A DNA stretch of 7,227 bases, taken from the NCBI GenBank assembly GCA_947631285.1, contig CANRKS010000051.1, positions 1-7,227 on the forward strand, in the 5' to 3' direction. The translations under genes and the position numbers were made by a program. Under the pieces are notes generated by a model. It saw only the letters and a list, made by a program, of their open reading frames with translations, was not told the origin of the DNA and did no database searches. The DNA is from an uncultured Bacilli bacterium (GTDB lineage: Bacteria > Bacillota_I > Bacilli_A > RF39 > UBA660). This document shows positions 1-4,397 of the stretch, one piece after another (positions within the stretch are counted from its first letter, which is position 1; the number at the start of each line of letters is the position of its first letter).

Positions 1-2
1 TA

Positions 3-143
3 CCAGTTTATATTATTTCTGTTGAAGTTACCATTCTCTTTTTTTTCTTTGTCTACTTTATTGGGTACACTTCATTAAAGGAGAAGAGCAAAATCTTCTT
101 TTTTTTGGCCTACACTTTTGTAGTATATTTATCTATATTATAA
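3..143 (+). CDS. 3' end of an unidentified membrane protein (partial)
   Basis: An open frame enters from the left edge and runs 46 codons to TAA at 141-143, 13 bases before the preferred start of the ZIP gene. It encodes two strongly hydrophobic stretches (about residues 4-22 and 31-46) separated by a short charged loop containing KEKSK, the pattern of a polytopic membrane protein ending in its last helix. No family can be named from so short a tail. Doubts: the region is very T-rich, which favours hydrophobic open frames by chance; a second frame is open from base 1 to TAA at 76-78; and a terminator-like hairpin with a T-run (77-106) would lie inside this frame but just after the alternative stop. 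Third positions are slightly more GC-rich than in neighbouring genes and do not separate the two frames. Confidence 0.42.
   Translation, partial: PVYIISVEVTILFFFFVYFIGYTSLKEKSKIFFFLAYTFVVYLSIL
77..106 (+). terminator. possible rho-independent terminator of the upstream gene
   Basis: AGAAGA (82-87) and TCTTCT (94-99) form a 6-bp stem around the loop GCAAAA, extended outward by G-T and A-T pairs, and are followed by eight T residues (99-106). The shape is that of an intrinsic terminator on the + strand. It fits best if the upstream gene ends at the TAA at 76-78, because the two other good terminators in this window also overlap or abut stop codons. If the frame ending at 143 is the real gene, the hairpin is a coincidence within coding sequence. 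Confidence 0.38.
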
Positions 144-144
144 T

Positions 145-150
145 AGGGTG
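145..150 (+). promoter_or_regulatory. SD site that decides the ZIP gene start
   Basis: AGGGTG lies six bases before TTG at 157. The in-frame GTG at 148-150 is itself part of this purine-rich site and has no SD at a usable distance upstream. This is why TTG 157 is preferred over GTG 148 as the start of the ZIP transporter. Confidence 0.55.
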
Positions 151-156
151 TTTAAG

Positions 157-957
157 TTGATAAATTTTTATATTAATGCAAATGTTTATATCCAAGTTTT
201 ATTAGCAACACTTATGACTTGGGGTATAACAGCTTTAGGAGCAGCGTTAGTTTTTTTCTTTAAGAAAGTTAATGGGACTTTACTTGATGCAATGCTTGGC
301 TTATCGGCAGGTGTTATGGTTTCTGCTTCTTTTTGGTCTTTACTTAATCCAGCCATTAACACAGCTAATTCTTTAGGAATGACTTCTTGGCTAGTCGTTT
401 CTTTAGGGTTTTTAACAGGTAGTGTTATTTTAATATTTAGTGATCTTTTATTTGGAAAATTATTAAGTAAAAGGAAAAGTTGTAATGTAAAAGGAATTAA
501 GAGAAGTTTAATGTTAATTTTCTCTATAACCTTACATAATATACCTGAAGGTTTAGCTATAGGAGTTGCTTTTGGTTCTATTGCTAGTGGAGCAAAAGAA
601 GCTACTTTAGCTGCAGCTTCTATGTTAGCAGTTGGTGTAGGTATTCAAAACTTTCCCGAAGGAACAGCTGTGAGCTTACCTCTTAGAAGAGAAAATATGA
701 GTCGTTTTAAATCTTTTGTTTATGGTATGCTTAGTGGTATAGTTGAGCCAATAGCGGGTCTAATTGGGTGTTTTTTAGTAATTTATGTTGAAAATATTTT
801 GCCTTTCTTTTTATCTTTTGCAGCCGGGGCGATGATTTATGTTGCGGTAAGTGAATTAATTCCGGAAAGTCAAAATAATAAACATAAAAATTTAATGTCT
901 TTTTTTACTATTTTAGGATTTGTAATTATGATGATGTTAGATGTAGCATTTAGCTAA
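157..957 (+). CDS. ZIP-family divalent metal transporter (GufA-like)
   Basis: Membrane permease of the ZIP family, whose members move Zn2+ and sometimes Fe2+, Mn2+ or other divalent cations into the cytoplasm. The 266-residue product has about eight predicted transmembrane segments. The signature helices are clear: TM4 holds the HNIPEG motif (H127, N128, E131) and TM5 the QNFPEG motif (N165, E168), which form the metal-binding centre in this family. TM6 carries a GxVEPxxG motif (E197) and TM7 ends in SELIPES. The TM3-TM4 loop is short, basic and not His-rich. Length and motif order match bacterial GufA-type ZIPs, so the gene looks intact. The start is TTG 157, behind AGGGTG; GTG 148 would add three residues. 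The pilin-like gene follows after 31 bp with no terminator, so the two may be co-transcribed. Metal specificity cannot be read from the sequence. Confidence 0.9.
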   Translation: MINFYINANVYIQVLLATLMTWGITALGAALVFFFKKVNGTLLDAMLGLSAGVMVSASFWSLLNPAINTANSLGMTSWLVVSLGFLTGSVILIFSDLLFGKLLSKRKSCNVKGIKRSLMLIFSITLHNIPEGLAIGVAFGSIASGAKEATLAAASMLAVGVGIQNFPEGTAVSLPLRRENMSRFKSFVYGMLSGIVEPIAGLIGCFLVIYVENILPFFLSFAAGAMIYVAVSELIPESQNNKHKNLMSFFTILGFVIMMMLDVAFS

Positions 958-988
958 TTTTGATGTTAAAATTATAATAGGTGGGAAT

Positions 989-1972
989 ATGAATAAAGGG
1001 TTTACAATATTAGAGTTATTGGCCTCAGTCGTGATACTTTCTGTAATTATTTTAATTGCCGTTCCAACGGTTAATAATATTGCTAGCTCAATTGAGAGAA
1101 ATCATTATAAAAATATGGTAAAAAATATTGAAGTAGCGGCTTCTAAATATGCATTTGATACTAAAGAAGAAGCTGTATATGTCGATACCTTAATTAAAGA
1201 GGGATATTTAAAAGGTGATGAAGAGGAAGACTATATTACTAATCCGCAAAATAATGAGATTATGAATTGCTATATTGTAACAATGAATAAAGTAAGTGAT
1301 TACTATGAAGCTAAATTAACAGAGGAAAAGTATTCTTTAGAAGATAATAGTTGTGATTTAAATAAATTAAAAGAGAAGACGAATGAAATATATATTGTTG
1401 TCAAACAAGATAATGTTCAAGTAGAAGATTATAGTAATTGGTTAAAAGGGGATAATATTACTTTAGAAGCTTATGGTAGTAATCGAGATATAGATTGTCA
1501 TACTAATAGTTGTATCTGGTCAAGTAGTAGTGGTATAGAAAGTAATGATAAATTGATAACTGTAACAAATAATATGACCTTAATTAATTCTTTATATAAA
1601 TTTCAAATTACGTATGATGAAGAATCTCAAGTTAAACGTTATGATGCATCCATCAATTTAAAAATAGATAATGAAAAACCAACAATTAAGTTAGAAGATA
1701 CTAAAAGGACTATAACAGATCCTTATCAAGAGACATTAACTAAGACTTTAAAAATTATAGCTAATGATGGTCGGGGTTCAGGTATTTCTAAATATTATTT
1801 TGGGTATAATGAAAGTAGTTGTGCTAATGTTACAAATTGGTATGATAGTAATAATTTTACAATTGCGAGTAATGGAACTTATTTAATTTGTGTAAAAGAT
1901 AAAGTAGGAAATATAGAAACAGAATTTATAGAAATTAATAATATTAAAACGTCTAATAATGATATAAATTAA
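989..1972 (+). CDS. large type IV pilin-like protein with Ig-like C-terminal region
   Basis: Type IV pilin/pseudopilin-like surface protein, 327 residues. The leader MNKG is followed by FTILELL, a class III prepilin signal: predicted prepilin peptidase cleavage after G4, mature F as residue 1 and the conserved Glu at +5 (E9). Residues 5-28 form the hydrophobic helix, which continues into an amphipathic N-terminal helix to about residue 58. The rest is hydrophilic and looks beta-rich. Residues about 132-225 and 228-320 resemble two tandem Ig-like modules; the second contains CVKDKVGN, a pattern seen in Ig-like repeats of Firmicutes surface proteins. There are six cysteines (94, 122, 170, 175, 278, 301), which could form disulfides outside the cell. 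At about twice the size of the next two pilins it is more likely a minor or tip/adhesin-type subunit than the bulk subunit; this is inference. ATG 989 follows AGGTGGG (979-985), so SD and start agree. Confidence 0.82.
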   Translation: MNKGFTILELLASVVILSVIILIAVPTVNNIASSIERNHYKNMVKNIEVAASKYAFDTKEEAVYVDTLIKEGYLKGDEEEDYITNPQNNEIMNCYIVTMNKVSDYYEAKLTEEKYSLEDNSCDLNKLKEKTNEIYIVVKQDNVQVEDYSNWLKGDNITLEAYGSNRDIDCHTNSCIWSSSSGIESNDKLITVTNNMTLINSLYKFQITYDEESQVKRYDASINLKIDNEKPTIKLEDTKRTITDPYQETLTKTLKIIANDGRGSGISKYYFGYNESSCANVTNWYDSNNFTIASNGTYLICVKDKVGNIETEFIEINNIKTSNNDIN

Positions 1973-1983
1973 ATGCTTTATAA

Positions 1984-2012
1984 TTGACATTAATAAGTAA
2001 TTATTGTAAGAT
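1984..2012 (+). promoter_or_regulatory. predicted sigma-A promoter for the tandem pilin genes
   Basis: A perfect -35 box TTGACA (1984-1989) is followed by a 17-base spacer and the -10 box TAAGAT (2007-2012). Transcription would start near 2019, giving a leader of about 23 bases with the SD AGAGGTG at 2028-2034 and ATG at 2042. It lies in the 69-bp gap after the large pilin gene. It suggests that the two small pilins are expressed independently of the ZIP and large-pilin genes, at a high level. The spacer contains a short interrupted inverted repeat (AATAA/TTATT) of unknown meaning. Confidence 0.72.
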
Positions 2013-2041
2013 TAAATTAGAAGATATAGAGGTGAAAGTTT

Positions 2042-2575
2042 ATGAAAACTTTTAAAGATAAGAAAGGTTTTACCTTAATTGAATTATTAGCAGTTATTGT
2101 TGTATTAGCTATAGTTACGGTTTTAGCTACATCAACTATTTTACCTTATATTGTTGATGTTAGAAAACAAGCTTTTGCTGATGAAGCTAATGAGGCAATT
2201 GAGGCTGCAAGTAGAGCAATGACTTTATTGACAATTGGCTCTATTACAGAAGAAGATGATTTAAAAGGAGAAGCCGGTGATTTTAGTAAAGGCACAAATT
2301 CTTATTGCTTTTCTTTAAAAAAATTAGTTGAATTAGGTTTATGGGAAAAAGATATTGAAGATATTGGAGCCAATGGATATGATGGATACGTTAAAGTTGT
2401 TACCTCTGATTCAAGTAAAGCATATACATATCAATTAAAAATGCATAATCAATCATTATATGTAGACAGCAAGGGTGGCGATGTCAAATATGATAAAGAT
2501 AAGACTGAAGATCAACAAGTAATTAAAGATTTTACATCAACTCTAAAAAGCGAAACATTTAGTTGTGGATCTTAA
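2042..2575 (+). CDS. type IV pilin-like protein, first of a tandem pair
   Basis: Small pilin-like protein of 177 residues, probably exported and assembled into, or anchored by, a type IV pilus-like machine. The basic leader (MKTFKDKKG) ends at G9, followed by FTLIELL with the conserved Glu at position +5 of the mature protein (E14): a textbook class III prepilin site. Residues 10-36 form the hydrophobic helix, and an amphipathic alpha-N helix runs to about residue 66. The C-terminal globular part has only two cysteines, C89 and C175. The second sits three residues from the end, as in many pilins where a disulfide closes the C-terminal loop. The next gene begins 10 bp downstream and is its paralogue, so the two form an operon behind the 1984-2012 promoter. 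The start is fixed by AGAGGTG seven bases upstream of ATG. Whether it builds a filament or acts as a pseudopilin is unknown. Confidence 0.88.
   Translation: MKTFKDKKGFTLIELLAVIVVLAIVTVLATSTILPYIVDVRKQAFADEANEAIEAASRAMTLLTIGSITEEDDLKGEAGDFSKGTNSYCFSLKKLVELGLWEKDIEDIGANGYDGYVKVVTSDSSKAYTYQLKMHNQSLYVDSKGGDVKYDKDKTEDQQVIKDFTSTLKSETFSCGS
2066..2152 (+). repeat. copy 1 of a conserved pilin N-terminal coding repeat
   Basis: These 87 bases encode the prepilin site and hydrophobic helix of the first small pilin. They match 2601-2687 at 81 of 87 positions (my count). Five of the six differences are silent; the sixth, in the last codon, changes Ile to Met. The rest of the two genes is far more diverged, so this is a conserved block within a tandem duplication rather than a mobile element. 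Confidence 0.85.
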
Positions 2576-2576
2576 T

Positions 2577-2580
2577 AGGT
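2577..2580 (+). promoter_or_regulatory. SD site that decides the second small pilin start
   Basis: AGGT lies five bases before ATG 2586. The longer open frame begins at GTG 2565, inside the 3' end of the previous gene, with no SD ahead of it, and would add a seven-residue extension before an already normal prepilin leader. ATG 2586 is therefore preferred. Confidence 0.65.
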
Positions 2581-2585
2581 ATATT

Positions 2586-3071
2586 ATGAAGAGAAAAAAT
2601 GGGTTTACATTAATTGAATTATTAGCGGTTATTGTTGTATTAGCGATAGTTACGGTTTTAGCTACATCAACCATTTTACCTTATATGGGAAGTGCGAGAG
2701 AAGATGCTTTTAAAGTAGAAGCTGCTAATGCTATTAATGCTGCTGATTATGTTATGAATTTATATACTTTAGGTGATTTTAAATTTGATGAATCGGGGAC
2801 TACGAGTAAATATGATGCCAGTAGTAAAAAAGCTTGCTTCACAATTGCTGCTTTAATTGATGCTGGGGCTTATGATGCTGATAAAAATACCTTTACAGGA
2901 CGAGTAATTATTGATAAAAGTGGTAAGCAAAGTTCTTATACCATATCACTTAAGAAAAATGAAGAATTTAGATTAGTAAAGGCAAAAGGTAGAGATTTTA
3001 AAGATGCTCCTTTAAGTGCTGCGGATGATTGGGAAGAATCTGATGAAGTATGTAATAATATGAATAGCTAA
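2586..3071 (+). CDS. type IV pilin-like protein, second of a tandem pair
   Basis: Paralogue of the preceding gene, 161 residues from ATG 2586. The leader MKRKNG is cleaved after G6 by prediction. The following 27 residues (FTLIELL onward, with Glu at E11) are identical to those of its neighbour, covering the entire membrane-spanning helix. Beyond that the proteins diverge but keep the same plan: an amphipathic Ala-rich helix (about 36-60), a globular domain starting near an S/KxxCF motif (C84), and a second cysteine near the C-terminus (C156, six from the end), consistent with one disulfide. Several acidic and Lys-rich stretches suggest a soluble, surface-exposed face. Gene spacing (10 bp) and a strong terminator overlapping the stop codon show that it is the last gene of a two-gene operon. 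The pair may be a major/minor pilin couple or two co-polymerised subunits; the sequence does not decide. Confidence 0.87.
   Translation: MKRKNGFTLIELLAVIVVLAIVTVLATSTILPYMGSAREDAFKVEAANAINAADYVMNLYTLGDFKFDESGTTSKYDASSKKACFTIAALIDAGAYDADKNTFTGRVIIDKSGKQSSYTISLKKNEEFRLVKAKGRDFKDAPLSAADDWEESDEVCNNMNS
2601..2687 (+). repeat. copy 2 of a conserved pilin N-terminal coding repeat
   Basis: Partner of 2066-2152, with 81 of 87 bases identical. It spans the codon for the Gly before the prepilin cleavage site through the end of the transmembrane helix. The copies are 535 bases apart and in the same orientation, so they are also a possible substrate for homologous recombination or gene conversion. Confidence 0.85.
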
Positions 3072-3092
3072 GATAACTTAGTTATTTTTTTT
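3063..3092 (+). terminator. rho-independent terminator of the pilin operon
   Basis: AATAGCTAAG (3063-3072) pairs with CTTAGTTATT (3077-3086) through ten base pairs, one of them G-T, around the tetraloop ATAA. A run of eight T residues (3085-3092) follows. The ascending arm includes the TAA stop codon of the second small pilin gene (3069-3071), so termination is packed directly onto the gene end. Confidence 0.88.
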
Positions 3093-3112
3093 ACATTATT
3101 TTCTTTAATGAA

Positions 3113-3141
3113 TTGATTTTAATATTTTTTTTTGAGATAAT
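3113..3141 (+). promoter_or_regulatory. predicted promoter of nfo (extended -10)
   Basis: TTGATT (3113-3118) lies 17 bases before GATAAT (3136-3141), and TGA just upstream of the -10 (3133-3135) makes an extended -10 element. Transcription would begin near 3148, leaving only about 13 leader bases, so the SD would sit at the very 5' end of the message. The site follows the pilin terminator directly, which supports an independent transcript for nfo. Confidence 0.5.
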
Positions 3142-3147
3142 TTTAAA

Positions 3148-3153
3148 AGGAAG
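3148..3153 (+). promoter_or_regulatory. SD site that decides the nfo start
   Basis: AGGAAG is seven bases upstream of ATG 3161. The longer frame starting at TTG 3113 would add a 16-residue Phe/Ile-rich extension, would overlap the predicted promoter, and has no SD. The family normally begins with a sequence like MIIGSHV, which is what ATG 3161 gives. Confidence 0.75.
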
Positions 3154-3160
3154 TGGTTGC

Positions 3161-4063
3161 ATGATAATTGGTAGTCATGTTCATTTTGATAAAACACAAC
3201 TTTTAGGGGCTTTAGAAGAAGCTTTAAGTTATGGGGCTAATGCTTTTATGTTATATACTGGAGCGCCTCAAAATACTTTTCGAAGTAAAATTAATTCGGA
3301 ATATACTAAACTTGCTTTAGCTAAAATGCAAACGGAAGGCATAAAAATGGAACATGTTATTTGTCATGCCCCATATATTATTAATTTAGCTAATAAAGAA
3401 AAAGAAGAAGCTTGGAATTTTTCTATTAGTTTTTTAAAACAAGAAATTAAAAGATGTGAAGAATTAGGTATAAAGTATATTGTTTTACACCCAGGAAGTA
3501 GTGTTAAACATACTTGTGAAGAAGGAATAAACAATATTATTGAAGCTTTAAATCATATTGTGACAGATGATAGTAATTGCATGATTATTTTAGAAACAAT
3601 GGCCGGTAAAGGTAGTGAATGTGGAAAAAATCTAGAAGAGATTAAAACTATTTTAGATGGTGTTAAAAGCAAAAATTTAGGGGTATGCTTAGATACTTGT
3701 CATTTAAATGATGCCGGATATGATATGCAAGATTTTGATGCTTTTTTAACTGAATTTGCCGAATTAATTGGCTTAGATAAAATTAAGTGCATTCATATTA
3801 ACGATAGTAAAAATATTTTAGGAAGCCATAAAGATCGTCATGCTAATATTGGTTTAGGAACAATTGGCTTTATGGCTTTATGGAAAATTGTAACTAATGA
3901 AAAATTAAAAGATGTTCCTAAAATATTAGAAACACCTTATATAAGTGAAAGTGACGAGGATAAAGCTTTAGTTAAGCCCCCTTATAAATTTGAAATTGCA
4001 ATGATTAAAAAGGGAGAATTTAATCCCCATTTAAAAGAAGACGTAAGGAATTATTATAAATAA
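3161..4063 (+). CDS. nfo: endonuclease IV (AP endonuclease, deoxyribonuclease IV)
   Basis: Nfo cleaves the phosphodiester bond 5' to abasic sites in DNA and removes 3' blocking groups during base-excision repair in the cytoplasm. The 300-residue product is a single TIM-barrel (xylose isomerase-like) domain. All nine ligands of the three-metal (mainly Zn) site can be placed by family motifs: H69 (CHAPY), H110 (VLHPGS), E145 (LETMAGKG), D178 and H181 (LDTCH), H212 (IHINDSK), D225 and H227 (KDRHANIG) and E257 (LETP). The protein should be active. Length is within the normal range of about 280-300. It has its own predicted promoter after the pilin terminator. Its last 10 bases overlap the 3' end of the convergent DUF2624-like gene; in Bacillus subtilis a gene of that family (yqfT) lies next to the nfo homologue yqfS, so the neighbourhood is partly conserved but the orientation differs. 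Confidence 0.97.
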   Translation: MIIGSHVHFDKTQLLGALEEALSYGANAFMLYTGAPQNTFRSKINSEYTKLALAKMQTEGIKMEHVICHAPYIINLANKEKEEAWNFSISFLKQEIKRCEELGIKYIVLHPGSSVKHTCEEGINNIIEALNHIVTDDSNCMIILETMAGKGSECGKNLEEIKTILDGVKSKNLGVCLDTCHLNDAGYDMQDFDAFLTEFAELIGLDKIKCIHINDSKNILGSHKDRHANIGLGTIGFMALWKIVTNEKLKDVPKILETPYISESDEDKALVKPPYKFEIAMIKKGEFNPHLKEDVRNYYK

Positions 4064-4314
4064 GAACTATATTTTTGATTATACTCATGGAAAACTTTAG
4101 TTATTTTTTGAAAGTTTTCTTCTGTATAATTATTTTTATAACGATCTAAATCGAATAATTTAGGATTTTTTAAGACGTCTTGATAGTTTTTTTTAACAAA
4201 ATCATAAGTGAACTTAAGTTCATCATCAGATAAAGAAATGTCTTTACTAAGAGCAAAATTTCTAATATCATCCATCGTTAATCTTTGCATATATCTTTCA
4301 ATTATGTTAAACAT
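4054..4314 (-). CDS. small DUF2624-like (YqfT-like) protein
   Basis: Small cytoplasmic protein of 86 residues, with no signal peptide or membrane segment, predicted to be almost wholly helical and charged. The N-terminal pattern (helix, then RLTMDDIRNFALSKDISLSD, then a long helix with FVKKNY) and a second helical half resemble the DUF2624 family, which includes B. subtilis YqfT. I make this call from remembered family character and from the position beside nfo, not from an alignment. Function is unknown. The start is ATG at 4314 (reading leftward), six bases after AGGTG (4325-4321). ATG 4320 and GTG 4323 lie too close to or within the SD. The gene converges on nfo with a 10-bp overlap of coding ends and diverges from the PBP gene. 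A 9-bp inverted repeat lies inside it. Confidence 0.72.
   Translation of the reverse strand: MFNIIERYMQRLTMDDIRNFALSKDISLSDDELKFTYDFVKKNYQDVLKNPKLFDLDRYKNNYTEENFQKITKVFHEYNQKYSSYL
4090..4119. repeat. 9-bp perfect inverted repeat at the nfo / DUF2624 convergence
   Basis: GAAAACTTT (4090-4098) and AAAGTTTTC (4111-4119) are perfectly complementary around a 12-base, T-rich loop. The repeat lies 26 bases after the nfo stop and within the 3' part of the minus-strand gene. Neither side has a good U-tract (only two T then C on the + strand), so it is a weak terminator candidate. It could stabilise or attenuate either convergent transcript, or be chance in AT-rich coding sequence. Confidence 0.35.
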
Positions 4315-4397
4315 AATCATCACCTGTTATATTTTATGATAAAAATGAAAAATGAATACTATAGTTGAGATTTTCCATAATAAAAATGGTGGAATAG
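4315..4397. promoter_or_regulatory. divergent intergenic region between DUF2624-like gene and PBP gene
   Basis: These 83 bases must hold start signals in both directions. The minus-strand SD is AGGTG (4325-4321) and the plus-strand SD is GGTGGA (4388-4393), four bases before ATG 4398. The palindrome ACTATAGT (4358-4365) provides a TATAGT -10 candidate on either strand. On the + strand it is preceded at 18 bases by ATGATA (4336-4341), a weak -35. CATAAT (4376-4381) is an alternative. No strong promoter stands out, unlike the other promoters in the window. Confidence 0.3.

Noticed and set aside
110..123. CTACA/TGTAG hairpin before the ZIP gene
   Set aside because: Only five base pairs with no T-run after it; too weak to call a terminator or riboswitch.
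973..978. TATAAT upstream of the large pilin gene as a promoter
   Set aside because: A start from it would fall at or after the SD at 979-985, and no -35 box lies 16-18 bases upstream.
2565..2585. GTG 2565 as the start of the second small pilin
   Set aside because: No SD upstream, it overlaps the previous gene, and ATG 2586 has AGGT at five bases and gives a normal six-residue prepilin leader.
3113..3160. N-terminal extension of nfo starting at TTG 3113
   Set aside because: It adds 16 hydrophobic residues not found in the family, overlaps a good promoter and has no SD; ATG 3161 has one at seven bases.
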